Positions 33,861-46,376 of a stretch of DNA of 64,000 bases are shown here, piece by piece. A program made the translations under genes and the position numbers. The stretch's first letter is position 1; every line of letters begins with the position of its first letter. The notes beneath the pieces were generated by a model. That model had not been told where the DNA came from, did no database searches, and saw only the letters and a program-made list of their open reading frames with translations. The DNA is from Beta vulgaris subsp. vulgaris (lineage: Eukaryota; Streptophyta; Magnoliopsida; Caryophyllales; Amaranthaceae), in contig NC_079206.1 of NCBI RefSeq assembly GCF_026745355.1, positions 36,525,642-36,589,641 of the forward strand, written 5' to 3'.

Positions 33861-35208
33861 TTAGATATATAAAAAAGGTAAATATAATGACATATTGGCA
33901 ATTCAACTTAATACGAAAAAAAGAGAAATATAATGACCAAATTTGACTTACAAACTAAAACGAAAAATTAAGTATTATTATTGAATGACATTTATATCAC
34001 CAATATTGCGTAATTAAAGGTAATATAATATTATAAAAAAACTAATCACTTTCGTTAGCTAAGTAATGCGACAAAACTCTGTTTGTAGGTGGTATAACAC
34101 CTCATTCGTTTATGTTGATTTTTTCAAATGGAATTCGACATAAAAAATGAGCTCGGTGAGGCTCGCAATGAAGAAAATGTAGTGCCATATATTCTAGATC
34201 AATATAAATTCTAGAATACTTGATTGTAGAAAAAACATATTCCGACATATACCAATTATCCGAATTCAAATCTTCATCCGTTGCGACATCCTTGCAAACT
34301 TTATAGAATTGAGAATGGAATATTATTAATACCATACCTTCATGATAAAAAAAATTGAATGCTCCACTTTAGGATGCCAAAATTTTAAATTTCTAGGTGA
34401 AGATGGTGTGTCAAATGATTCATATTCATGCTTCATTCGAAATAATTTTAAGGTGGCTGGATGTATACAAAGATGTTTAGGGTTTATGAATTTTGAATTT
34501 GTAATGCAATGTAAATATGATTACATTATTTATAGTGAAAGCTCTAATTCGATTTTACTCCAATAACCTTATTGAAATATTCGAAATTCCTTGTTAAAGA
34601 TTGATTGAATCAATCCCTAAAATCATGTCTTCCAATGTAGGAATGATTGAGATTTAGGTGATCAACTTGCACATGATTTAAGATTGTAATTGATTGAATT
34701 TCGCTTGATTGGAGGAGTTATTAAAAATTTTGGCCAATAGCCTTAGTGAAATGCATAACACATGGCAAATTTTTCTTGTTGGACAATGTTTTAATTGACA
34801 AAACTGCCACATAGGATTATTTTGGTTGAAATTGTCGAATTTGAGTGGCAAATGGCGAGAGGAATTTTGAATCTAACACGTAGGAGAAAATTATCAAGGT
34901 TTTTTTTTGAGGGGATTATCAAGGTTTATTAGTATATATAAATATAGATTAAAAGTTGAATTTGTGGCTGACACTCATGTTTTTCTCTATTCTTTTATTC
35001 TTACATATATTAATATATTACCCTCTACATATTTAAAATATCATTCGGGTAATTTTCATGTTAAAACTGTGTTAGCTATTATTAGTTATACCAATTAATA
35101 GGATATCATTTAATAATAAAATTACCTACAATATTCAATTGAATATTAAAAAAAGTATACAATTTATAGATCGCAATAACAAATCTAGTAATTAGACTAC
35201 AAGACAAA
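33861..35208. other. AT-rich intergenic DNA, no gene recognised
   Basis: Short open frames at 34102-34335 (minus) and 34342-34566 (plus) have no recognisable motif. The rest is AT-rich with no RNA gene or terminal repeats that I could pair. Confidence 0.5.
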
Positions 35209-35210
35209 TA

Positions 35211-35511
35211 CTTTCTCCATTCTTTTTCTACTGCAACATTGAGTTTTGGCATGATTTTTAAAGAAATAAAATAAATGAGTAGTTTAGCATAGAGATTCCC
35301 CTTTAATTAATTAGAGTAAAGAATAAGTAAATCAATAATAAAGTAAACGCAACTTTATGAGTTAATTTGAATAATTAATTATGGTTTTATTAACATAAAG
35401 TAAAGGCAATATTGTCAACTATAATTGTTTTTTTTACGAAAGGTGGAATGATCCTAATAGATGAAACTACCCAAAGTAGTAATTGTTGCAATAGAAAAAT
35501 AACGGAGGAAG
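35211..35511. mobile_element. Stowaway-like MITE
   Basis: The ends CTTTCTCCATTCTTTTTCTA and, reversed, CTTCCTCCGTTATTTTTCTA are flanked by TA on each side. At 301 bp, AT-rich and non-coding, it fits the CTCCCTCCGT Stowaway family. Confidence 0.75.
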
Positions 35512-35668
35512 TATATAAATACAATGGTGTTGAAAATTCTCATTTCACAACAACACATAATCAACAATGTTAAAAAAAATGCAAAAAATAAACAACAACC
35601 TATACAATGCACGAGATTCAAAACTAGTTGGTTGATAAATCGGAAAGTCTTTAGTATTGCGAGTAGGA

Positions 35669-36839
35669 TTTTTTGGTAAAAACTACCATAGTTTTTACAA
35701 GTTATTGAAATTACTACCTTTGTCATTTAATTTAACGACCTTTGTTATTTATAAAGTGAAATTATTACTACCTTATAATGGTATCCGTCTAATTTTTCAT
35801 TCAGTGGGGTTCACTTTATATTTTGTCCTCACATATCCCTCATTTCCCATGTTTTTTTTTTGGCTCTTTATAAGCTACATAACAACTAGATTGTCTTCAC
35901 CCCCCAAATTCACAAAATTTTCCCTTAATTGCGTTAGGGTTTATCGATTAAAATGGTGTGCTGTTGTTGCAATCAATTGATAAGGGGATTTCGCTTGTTT
36001 GATCATTATTACTACCATAAATTGAAGTAAGTTCTGTAAAAATGCAAATTTGGGTTCATATATTTGGGGAAATTAAGAATATTTGGGGAAATTGGGAAAT
36101 TTTGGGCAAATTACGTTCGTTAATAGTTTTGTTGGGTTTAATAATTAAGTATTTTGCAATTGCAATATGTGGTGACGAAGGTAGGAGTAACAGGTCAGAT
36201 ATATAGAAAGAGAAAATAAAAAGGGAAAAAGGAGATATGGGGGTGCGTGGGTGAGAGGAATTAATAACAGTAAAGATGAAGATTATAGGGCATGCTTGGA
36301 TTGAGGTATTGCATTAAGGGGGTAATAAAAGTCAAAGTAAGGTAAATTAAGGTGGTTATAAATGATTATGAAGGGAAATAAGTGATAATAAAGAGAATAA
36401 ACTAGTATTGTTAGGAAGAGAAGGAATGAAAGCGAAAATTGTTACCCTCATCATGGAGGTAATAGTTACCTACCACTCCCCTAGGGGCTAGTGTAATTGT
36501 TACCGTCCTTTAGGAGGTTAGCTTCTTTCTCCCTCCTCTCTAATCATAACAACACTACTTCATCCCCTTGCAACCAATTCAACTCACTTTTATTTTCCTT
36601 TTATTTAAGATAGTTTGACTTTTATTACTCCCCTAATCCATTACCTTCAATCCAAGTAGCCAAAATGAGTCAATTTCGAACTATTGAGATGAATTCTAAA
36701 TAGAAAAACATAATCGAGCCTTACTAAATAGAAAATTAGACGGATTCTGTTATAAGTTATCAATAATTTCACTTTGGAAATAACAAAAGGTTATTAAATT
36801 ATAAAAAAATTAACTTGTAAGAGTAGTTTTTACCAAAAA
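35669..36839. mobile_element. Long-TIR element (1.17 kb) with a nested MITE
   Basis: Both ends begin TTTTTGGTAAAAACTAC. The inverted similarity extends inward for over 100 bases with gaps (GTTATTT, AAGTGAAATTATT, ATCCGTCTAATTTT words recur on both sides). No clear target-site duplication is seen. The interior is non-coding and is interrupted by the element at 36289-36661. Confidence 0.65.
36289..36661. mobile_element. Nested MITE
   Basis: The ends GGCATGCTTGGATTGAGGTA and, reversed, GGCTACTTGGATTGAAGGTA continue inward with matching GGGGGTAATAAAAGTCAAA. It is 373 bp and non-coding. It lies wholly inside the 35669-36839 element, so it is the younger insertion. Confidence 0.65.
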
Positions 36840-37542
36840 CAAGTTCCTTGAGAGCATGTTGTTTCTCACATCAGGATTGCGGGTTTTGCACGTGTGAGGC
36901 AAAATACTTTCTGTCTAGCTGTCGTTTAAACGGAAATAAGTACATGCACCCAAGTGCATGTAGAGCATGGTGCACCCTTTTTTCTAAACTACGTCGTTTT
37001 ATCATTTTTAGAGTCTATAATTTTAAAAAATTATTGTTATTTGTTTCCTTAAATTTTGTAACTAATTAAAGATTCCTTTTTCAAATTTAAATTTAAAAGG
37101 GATATGTTCTTTTACCCTAAGTGTAGATGTTCATTTATTATATGTTCTTTTCATTATAACCTTTGTTCTTTTATAAATATAAATTTACGCGTTATTTAAT
37201 TGTAAGTCGTGTGTTCGTTTTTAAAGTAGAAAAGTTGTTGAAAAAAGTTCGTATTCTTTTATATAAATGATATGTTTCTTTTGAGGGTTTCTCTTTGAGA
37301 GAATTTTTTCTCTCAAGAGTTTCTCCTTGGGAGGGTTTTAGACTAGCCTCCGTCGCTAGGTTTTCTTCTTTTTTTGAAGGTTTTTCCTTCATTCTTTCTT
37401 CTTTCTCTTTGTTTTTTCATCACTTTTCTTCTTGGTCTCAATTGTGAATCTTTGTAGGGGCTTCCACTGGTGTTTGTACCGGTGGTAAGCCCCAAAAACC
37501 TTTTTAATTGCTTCCAATAAGTATATCCCATCTTTAAAATGG
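36840..37542. other. Intergenic DNA, no gene recognised
   Basis: It includes a small hairpin-prone stretch near 37280-37340 built on TTTCTCTTTGAGAGAA and CTCTCAAGAGTTTCTCC. No coding motif is seen. Confidence 0.4.
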
Positions 37543-37544
37543 TA

Positions 37545-37800
37545 CTCCCTCCGTTGTTTTTAGATGTAACATTGGACTTTTCACATTTGTCGAGGCACAA
37601 CTTTGACCGATAATATCTCTAGTTGTATAAAAGTAAAAATTATAAAAAATATATATTTGGAAAGTGTATACCGTGACGAACCAAACAAGATCCCACATGA
37701 CTATATTTTTTCTTATGTATAAATAACAATTAATAGTCAAAGTGTATTGGATGAATAGTGTCCAAAGTCAACTTGTTACATCTAAAAAAAACGGAGGAAG
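37545..37800. mobile_element. Stowaway MITE
   Basis: The ends CTCCCTCCGTTGTTTTTAGA and, reversed, CTTCCTCCGTTTTTTTTAGA are flanked by TA dinucleotides. It is 256 bp. It lies about 510 bases upstream of the ataxin-3-like start codon, within possible promoter range. Confidence 0.85.
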
Positions 37801-37802
37801 TA

Positions 37803-38313
37803 TTTATTTTAGGATATTCCATTTCTTTTTTTGTTTGTCTAATGAAGAAGGAAGATCTAACAATCATTATTCTCTATAAGGATCTAGAAGACCACATAAG
37901 TATTTTCACCCAAACGACCATGCATCAGCGGAAGTTAAGCCGAATCAGGGCGAACTCACAGATTGTATTGCTTCAGATGAAGTTTTTTATTAAGGCTATT
38001 TTTTATCAAATCTACAATGTATCTAGTTCTAAGGTATTATCCCTTATGAATGAAATTATTTTTTTTCCTGTCAAAAAATAAATAAATATAATGTATAAAT
38101 CCATGCTTTGTCGTTTAAACACGTAACTACTCATAAACAGATTGGACCCGGAATTGAATTGAAAAGATATAGCAAAGATAAATTCAATCGGAGTAATCTG
38201 AGACAGTATTGCGATTCCTTTTGTTTTCCTGAATTTACGTTTGTGATAAATTTAGATATACGTGATCTGTTATAGGGTGATAAAGGGAAGTAAAATTGGA
38301 AGAGAGGAAGAGA
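37803..38313 (+). other. Upstream region and 5' UTR of the ataxin-3-like gene
   Basis: AT-rich, non-coding. The purine-rich leader just before the ATG contains GGAAGAGAGGAAGAGA. No TATA box can be assigned with confidence. Confidence 0.4.
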
Positions 38314-38556
38314 ATGGAAGGTCCTAGCAATGGGGGAATGTTATACCACGAAGTCCAAGAAGCAAAGCTGTGTGCTGTGCATTGTGTGAATACAGTTTTA
38401 CAAGGCCCTTTCTTTTCTGAGTTCGATTTGGCAGCACTCGCTTCCGATCTCGATCGGACGGAGAGGCAGATGATGATGCAATCTACTGTTGGTGCTGGGG
38501 ACTTTCGCACCGACGAGTCGCACAACGTTTCCTTAGGTGGTGATTTCAGCATCCAG
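38314..38556 (+). CDS. ATXN3: Ataxin-3-like Josephin deubiquitinase, exon 1 (residues 1-81)
   Basis: The complete product, joined with 54384-54950, is 269 aa, close to plant ataxin-3 homologues. Josephin enzymes are cysteine proteases that trim ubiquitin chains, in the cytosol and nucleus. Exon 1 opens MEGPSNGGMLYHEVQEAKLC and carries the catalytic Cys20 with the oxyanion-hole Gln15, in the family context of a conserved CAVHCVNTVLQGPFF. It ends DESHNVSLGGDFSIQ exactly at a codon boundary, followed by donor GTAACA. The ATG chosen is the first one and matches the start of the family. No frameshift or stop is seen, so the gene looks functional. Confidence 0.92.
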
Positions 38557-39555
38557 GTAACATCAGTTATTGCTTAATGCTATTGCCAATTGTGGTGCTG
38601 TATTTTCAATTTTTGAAAGTTTTTCAACTGTTTGGATTGCTGACACAATATAAAGCGAGTTTTTTTTTTCCTTATTTTGAAAGATTAGGAATATAGATAT
38701 GGTTTTCCGAATGAGGAAATTTGGATGGTAGGCAGCTGGACACTAATGTTAATAGTGAATTGTAACTTTGGGGTGGTTGCGTGTAATTGGGTGATACCGA
38801 TTGTTTATGTTCATTTCCACGCTACTACACACAATCATTTGATAAATAGGTGGTCATTACAACGCTTGAAATCGTTGAACACATTCAACAATTAGATTTG
38901 TGCCCTAATAAAGCAATGATGTAATAGAATTGGATTAGGAAACAACTGTGGAAACTCGTATGGACAAAAACCTTGACTAGTAGGGGATTGGCAAGCCATA
39001 TCAAAATTAATGGGTGACAACTTCAGCCTTTAGTGCACAAGGAGAGTCCACAAGGTGATAGTTGACACCACTAGGCACGACCATTCCAAGCCATATCTTA
39101 TCTTGTTTGCCTTTTGACCGTCTTGCTCCTTTTTGGTACACCACCATCCAACTCATCGTCGAGCAAAATAGGTTCATTTGACCTTCTTACACTTAAAACC
39201 ACATGTTCCACACTGACCAAGAGAATAACTTGTGAAGGCACCCTTCTCCTATGAAGGGCAATATTGTTGCCATCATAACCACACATCAACCGATAGCACA
39301 ACATTACACCTAGCAAACCGCTAAACCATCACTCCTAACGTTTAAGAATAACCAAGTTCTCTCACGAGTCACGACCTTAATTTACATTACACAAAAAGTT
39401 TCAAATGTAACGAACTAACAATAGCCAAATCATCATGCTCCACCCCGAAGAACGTCCTTTCCTTAACGAAGAATGTTTGGATAAACATTGAATTCCACAC
39501 TTTTATAGGTGTGCTGTCTTCATATTGTGCATACTCTATCACCCATTACCTTTGA

Positions 39556-40212
39556 GATATTGAATTTATGCATATGGTTCCCATCCAAGGTCTGTTATGC
39601 ATGAAGTTTTGACGAAAGAGCTCTATGTGATCTTGTATATTCTTTGCGACCTTCATTTGTCTCTTACTAGTTGGTTTTAGTGTGCAATATTCTTGTTCAT
39701 GTCCTATGACTCACAAATCACACTTGCTGTCTTGTACGAGTGCTTCCCTCACCTTTCCATGAAGACCATTCTTTAAGAAATTTGCTAAGGGGGGGCCCTC
39801 GTGGAAGGCCTGGCTTAAGAAAAAAAGAAAAAACTTGAATTTATGCTTAAAGAGCGAGATGGCTTAAGGATGAACCTCATTCAGATATTGAATTTATGCA
39901 TATGGTTCCCATCCAAGGTCCGTTACGCATGAAATTTTGACGAAAGAGCTCTATGTGATCTTATATATTCTTTGCAACCTTCATTTGTCTCTTACTAGTT
40001 GGTTTAGTGTGCAATATTCTTGTTGATGTCCCATGACTCACAAATCACAATTGCTGTCTTGTACGAGTCCTTCCCTCACCTTTCCATCAAGACGATTCTT
40101 TAAGAAATTTGCTAAGGGGGAGCCCTTCGTGGAAGGCTTGGCTTAGGTAAAAAAGAAAAAACCTGAATTCATGGTTAAAGAGCGAGATGGCTTAAGGATG
40201 AACCTCATTCAG
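39556..40212 (+). repeat. Tandem duplication, two units of about 328 bp
   Basis: Unit 1 (39556-39883) and unit 2 (39884-40212) both start GATATTGAATTTATGCATAT and end near AACCTCATTCA, with only scattered substitutions and one-base gaps. No open frame is conserved. A 23-base poly-T run follows at 40341-40363. Confidence 0.9.
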
Positions 40213-40481
40213 GCTTAACAAAAGTTAAAATTAGGTGCTAATCAAGAGGAGAAATGAGCACTTTAATGTAGGAGATGAAGTTTACGAGAAGTTGCAACCT
40301 TATTGGCAATAATCTATTGATAGGAGACTATTTGCGAAGTCTTTTTTTTTTTTTTTTTTTTTTACCAAGGATACTTTAAGCAATCTACTTTAAATTATGT
40401 TGGAAGAAACCATGAGCTAGCAGAGTTAGGTTGCGTTTTCTTCACCGTTGAAAATAAGTTCCAAGTCTAATAAGAGATTAG

Positions 40482-40650
40482 TTTGGATAAGTTTTAATAA
40501 ATTCTAATAATTTCTAATATATTCCAAAAGTTGAGAAAAATACTGTAAGTTTTGATAAGTTCTAACACCTTATCACATAAGTTTCAATAAGTTTTGATTA
40601 GATCATATAAGTTCTAACAAGTTCAAATAAGTTTCGATAAGTTCACCTCG
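40482..40650 (+). repeat. Decamer repeat (GTTCNAATAA type)
   Basis: From about 40582 to 40645 the sequence runs in nearly exact 10-base steps (GTTTCAATAA, GTTTTGATTA, GATCATATAA, GTTCTAACAA, GTTCAAATAA, GTTTCGATAA). Looser copies reach back to 40482. It is probably the subterminal repeat of a decayed TIR element, but no termini are found. Confidence 0.6.
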
Positions 40651-42179
40651 AATAAATTTAGGTTTTAGAAACTATTGGGGATGTTTGAATTTCTGAAGTA
40701 TTTGGGAATCTGAATGCTTGTTGTAGAATAGCTCAACCTAACGGCTACCATTGTTTATAAACTGAGTTTTGTATAATCTTGTGGGTCCGTGGGTATTTAA
40801 TTTGATGTGAGTTTGGAATGGACACAAAGCTTCTTGAAGGAGCATGGTCATGCGGGAAGTGGTTGAAAGATTGGCTTTTTTTGTATGGTCTTCTTGCATC
40901 ATAACTGACTTTGCAATCTAGTATTATGAAGCAAGTGAAATGATGCTAAATTTTAAGCTTCACCAATTGGCCTATTTGTTAAAAGTTTTTATGGGCATAA
41001 AGCTGATAACAAATGTGAAATTACTCCAAACAACAATTATGAATTTAGTGGAACTAAGTTCTGTTCCCCATTTATGTTTCTAGCAAAAAAGTTTTTAATT
41101 AATTTTATACCACTTGCGGAAAAATTGGAATGATCCGAGCCACTAGAAAGCGTAGAGGATTTGTTAGCATCCATCTATCATCATCAATCAACTATCTCTC
41201 TACATTTGTGTTCTTATGTTTCTCTTCTTAATCTCTTCAAAAGAAAAGCAAACTCTAATTAGTTATAAGAACTGGTCTAGATTAAGTAGTATATTAGTCT
41301 AGTTATTAGGTTCTTTGGCATGGCTAGAGTTAGCACATAGGAAAATCTAAATCCACATCGAAATAGTATGCTTCCGAACATGATGGAGCAAATTTTGGTC
41401 TGAACTATTGCATAATGATTACTTAAATACATAGAATGTTTATGAAAAAAAAGCATGAGTGCCCATTTTGATGACCTTTTCAGCTATAAGTGAGGCAATT
41501 TTAATGTGTTCCATATGTTATAATTATGATAATATGAGAATTACTTAGATGATTACTTAAAATGTGAGCCACAAGCTCACACACAAACTTAGCGAGAGCT
41601 TTAACAATTAGGCCTTAAAATTATATAGGGATTACGAACTTAATATGGTAATAAGCTAGTGGTAAAATATGGTAATAAGCTGAAATCTTTAAAGAGTGCC
41701 ACAACCACCTCAGTAGCATTATAAATGATTGAGGCCGAATCTTATGGACAATACTGTAATAACACTCCAGATTCTCAGTTCATTACATTTACAAAGTAAC
41801 TTTGATATGATGTGTCTACGCTATAGTACTTTGAATATATAGGTTGGAATGTGCATGATGGAAATGGTTAACTCATCCTACACTTGGCCACCAAAATTGC
41901 TTGCTTGGGCTCCAAATGGACATATAGGATTACTGAGCTTAATGCGGGAACATAAATTTTGAATTAAAAGTTATAATGATGGAATGACATGTTACAAGTT
42001 GATGGGAAGGCGATAAATAACAAATACACTTTGGTTGAGTATGAGCGTAAATCATGAACATAATATTGTTTTAGGGTTGTAGGATAGCTCTAATATCCCA
42101 TGCCTTACTATAGATTTTCGCCATAAATGATGTACTTATTAGCTTCCCTTGCATTTCATTTTACTATGATATCTTCAAT
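40651..42179. other. Intronic AT-rich DNA, no feature recognised
   Basis: No motif-bearing open frame, LTR terminus or paired TIR is seen. Confidence 0.4.
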
Positions 42180-44040
42180 TTGTTGGAGGGTTTCTACCAG
42201 TTAATAGTGCACTTGGATGTTAGTGGTTATTAATGGAGCAGCGAGTCGGTGTTTATTGGATTATGTTTTCATATCTTAAGTTATTTAGTTGTTTTTATGG
42301 CTATTAATTTGGTTGTACTCATTAAATGAAGTAATTGAAAAGCAAGCAAGTTAAAGCTTCTGATTTTTGTTTTATACATTTGTTTAACATAGGTGTCTCT
42401 TTATTAAAATGAATTTGTTTTTACGTTTTGCTCCTATACTCTCATCTTAACATCTTTTTAGCACCATGTTGAGTAAATGATTCCAAATAATCAACTATTA
42501 TTTCGGAGTTTGCGGTTGTTAATATTTTGGGTTTGTTGAAGTCCTTCTAATTGTTAATAACGTACTAGATGTTAGTGGTCATTAGTGGAATAGTGGGTCT
42601 ACGTTTATGAGATTATGTTTCATATTATTAGTTAGTTAGTTGCTTTCATAGTATTACGAATATGATTTAACATATGGAATGAATTAATTAAAAAGGAAGC
42701 AAGGTAAAACCTCTTACTTTTCTACGTGTGTTTGAAACATAACTTTCTCTTTATTGAATGATTCTGTTTATACATTTACGCGATTATACTCTCATTGTAT
42801 CTTTGTTTAGCACCAATATGTTGTTAGAATAATCTAGGGAAGATCCTGACATAGAGGAAATCCAAAAAAAAAAAAGTTTGCAAGAGTAAAATAGAGAGGA
42901 CGAGGAAGTGTTTAGTCATGGCTAAATATGGTCCCAATACCTTGTCTCAACACTTCATTCCAATGTGTAAGGGGGGAAATTTTTATTCACAGAGTCTTAA
43001 GATGAAGACTTTGTTCAAGTCCCAAGAGTTATGCGTCATGGTGGAACAATATTCTGCCCCCAATCAGCAATGAATAATGAGATTTATCTTTAAATTGCAG
43101 CCCCATTGACATCCAAGTAACCATAGGATAGACAATAACTTTTTAGTGACGAAAAGGTTATTGCCAATAAACTTACACTCTCAATCTAAGAATTTGACTA
43201 TGAAAAATAAAGAATCAAGAAGAATTCTTGTCTAGGTTGTTTGTAATTGTTCGCCAAATGAAATTATCGTGATAATGTTATTAGTGAGACTATTGTGGGA
43301 AAGGTGTCGAAAGACTTAAATAGTGACTATAAACATGTTCTTATGCAATATTGTAGTCAAATGACTTAATGATTTGAAGAGTTCCTTGATGGCTCTTGAA
43401 ATACGAATAAGTAAGTCTGTTAATGAAGAAGTGAAAGAAAAGGCCTTTTATGTGAAGGGCACTCTTTGTATTATAACTTTATAAGTGAGAGATTGAAGGA
43501 AGTCGTTATGGCGGAGACGATTTCCATGGATGTGGCCATGGTCATGGACTCATGGTAGAGAAGGGGCCCTATTCCATAGTTAGAAGCTAATCATTGGCCA
43601 AAGATAGTGGCTAGTTGGAGTAATCAAACTTAGCTAAGCATGTTTAAGGACAAGAGAGTAAGCTCTTCTAAAGTGTAAATGTGTGTGTTTATGTGGTAGT
43701 GTTGTGGGTGGTCATTCCATATTACAAATTGGATAGTCAGCATATGGATTTTGATTTTGAAAGTCATGGATTTTGAATCAAGGAGGAATATTCCTTAAAT
43801 GATTCCAAATAATTAGTTATTATTTAGGAGCATGTGGTTTTTTTTTATTTTCAATTTGTTAGGGTTCCTTTAGGAGTTAATAACGTAGTGGATGGTAGTG
43901 GGTTTTAGTGGAGTAGTGTGTCTATGTTTATGGAATTATGTTGCCATATTATTAGTTAATTAGTTGCTTCCCTAATATTATAATTATGGATGTACTCATG
44001 AAATGAATTAATTGAAAAGCAAGCAAGGTAAAATCACATG
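42180..44040 (+). repeat. Three diverged direct repeats of about 240 bp (LTR-like)
   Basis: Related blocks lie at about 42180-42365, 42472-42715 and 43793-44038. Shared words are TGATTCCAAATAAT (blocks 2 and 3), GTTAGTGG or GGTAGTGG followed by TGGA(A/G)(C/T)AG, and AATTGAAAAGCAAGCAAG. A purine tract, AATCAAGGAGGAATATTCC (43777-43795), precedes block 3 like a polypurine tract. The 42.8-43.78 kb interval may therefore be the internal part of a small decayed LTR element with gag-like Gly/His-rich coding near 43520. Confidence 0.45.
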
Positions 44041-45708
44041 CTGAAAATGGATGAGAAATGGCTGCTGCCCAGATGAGAACAAGAAGTAGAAATCCCACTG
44101 GAACCTGTGGGCAGCAATCTGGTCCAATGAAAAGCTTGCTTACCTAGGTTTACTTTCTTATTATTGGACCAAATTAAGCATGCAGATTAAGCAGCTCAAT
44201 GACCTAGCTAGGAGCTCCTAAGCTTGCTCAAATAGCTCTCAAAAACCAGATTTACCAAACCCGAAAAAACAGTTTCCTACTTATTCATGATTAAGTTTTT
44301 ACTAAGCTAATTAGTGAATGTAAACATAATTAAACACTAATTATCTACTTGATAAAAATTAACTAACACTTAAACAAAATTAGTGCTACTCAATTCCAAT
44401 TAACTCTCTTAATCTTGGCTAGACAAAACTAGATCCTTGTTATGATTACTCGTAACACACGTTCTTTACCCATGGATGGTATGATTTCCCCTCCTCGTCG
44501 CTTGACTCAATAATATCTCCTCCCTTTGGTTGTCTTCACCATCTAAGCCCTTAAATTCCCTTCTTGATCCTCAAGATTAACCTAGGTAGCATCGATACGC
44601 ATACAGGGACGGGTACGAAAAGCGGCAAAATCAAGCTTAAACCCTTCCTCCTCCTTACATTCAAAATAAAAACTCAAACCACACCCGTGAAGATGAGAAA
44701 GAAGAAAGAGTGGAGCATGGCTATGTGTGTGACTTCCGTGCTGCTTGCCGGTGAGGCTTGGTGGCCGGTGAAGATGAAAGAAAGGGGTTGCACGACTTCC
44801 GAGAGAGTGAGAGAGTGTGAAAGACAGAATTGAACTGGGGAAAATCGTAGGAAACCCTAGATCTACAAGGCTGGGTACGTCTCTCACAAGCCCCAATAGT
44901 ACCGAAATTCCGCGTGGCCGTACCCAAGACCATTTAACATATCCATATTTTTTAGTTTGTTTTGGGGACGAATCCTTGCCGTACCGTACCGGGTATATGA
45001 TTTGGACCTCAAGAGGCATAACCGTACTTCATTGAGATTAACCATATCCATAGATTAAAGAAAGTTATGGATATCTTTGGATTAATAAGGCCTTTCCATT
45101 CTACATCTAGTCATTTGACTTGGATATTGCTGTAACAATATGTTTGTAGTCAATGTGCAGACCATGTTTTACAAGTTGTGACCTATTGAGCCAGTTTCAA
45201 GTCAGTGACGCTAAAAGTTAAGACACCCTAAAGTAGGGACTTACATAGGTTAATCAATAGTTTAGACCTTTTAAAAATAATCACCCTAAGTTCAGACCTC
45301 TATTGTCAATTTCTATGCTGCACATAGACGGATGAGGGTAAGGGTGTAGATTCGAGTGAGTACGGGGACAAAAAACGACAAGATTTTGAAATTTTAGGAA
45401 TGGGTACGCGTACCCATACAGGATATGTATCGTATTGAGTATGGGTATAGGTACGAGTACGTGACCTAGAAGAAGTATCCATGCTACATAGGTCAATTTT
45501 TCCCTAGTTTTATTATCACCATATGCATTTGGTTAATTATTTCAAACACTCTTTGACAAAAAATTTTGCACTCGTTATTTATATATTATAGCCAAATAAA
45601 CCTAGAAAAAAAGTGGGGGATCCTTTTGTGATTAGATGGTAAGGAGGTGTCGTGCATCAACGGCAGAATCATGGATCATCTCCATAGAGTTTTTTACGAG
45701 TAGAGAGC
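44041..45708. other. Intronic DNA with unassigned open frames
   Basis: Overlapping frames on both strands at 44564-45035 (up to 145 codons, minus) lack recognisable motifs. A GGTACGG/ACGGGTA word recurs at 44600-45000 and 45330-45470, suggesting shared repeat origin. A small imperfect palindrome (GCTGCTGCCCA/TGGGCAGCA) spans 44059-44118. Confidence 0.35.
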
Positions 45709-45710
45709 TA

Positions 45711-45969
45711 CTCCCTCTGTATTTTTTTATCTTTCCTACTTTGACTTTGCACGTTTGCCAATGCACTTATTCTACGTTAAATATCTTTCATTACATATTA
45801 GTAAAAATTGTAATAGTTGAATATTAATAAAGTACTCATTGAGACGAATCAAACAAGACCCCACATGACTATATTTTTTCTTATATATCGAGAAAAATAT
45901 AAAAGATTCTCTCTACTTGTGAATAGTGTCAAGATTCTAAGTGAGAAAGATAAAAAAATACAGAGGGAG
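45711..45969. mobile_element. Stowaway MITE
   Basis: The ends are CTCCCTCTGTATTTTTTTAT and, reversed, CTCCCTCTGTATTTTTTTAT, a perfect 20-base inverted repeat, flanked by TA. It is 259 bp and probably one of the younger insertions in the intron. Confidence 0.9.
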
Positions 45970-46376
45970 TAAATGGCAAGAAGAAAGAACATTATTAGCT
46001 AATTGCAACACAGTTTCAAGTTGCTTATTGGAGTAGTCAACAAGCATTGCTAGGAAGAAGACAATCAACTAAAGATAACTCAATAAATGGGAGGGGAAAG
46101 AGGGTAACTTATATTGATAACTCAAAGGATACTTTTCATTACAAAAATAATCCACTTTCGAGACGTGAAGCTCTCCCAACTCCCAAGGCTCTAATGCAAG
46201 TGAATAGTTTTCCAGAAACCCATTCTATTCTCTTTGCTCTTATTGATAGACTAGTCTTAGGTAATTTCCTCCTTTCTTGCTGTACTATCTCTGCCATTCT
46301 TCTGCTGTAATCATTGCACTTATGGTGACTCTCTGGTGCTGACTCATCAGATTATTCTCTGCATACTTCTTAGCTG

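Noticed and set aside
38235..38552. 105-codon minus-strand frame opposite exon 1
   Set aside because: Shadow of the ataxin-3-like coding strand; the plus frame has the conserved catalytic motifs and splice site.
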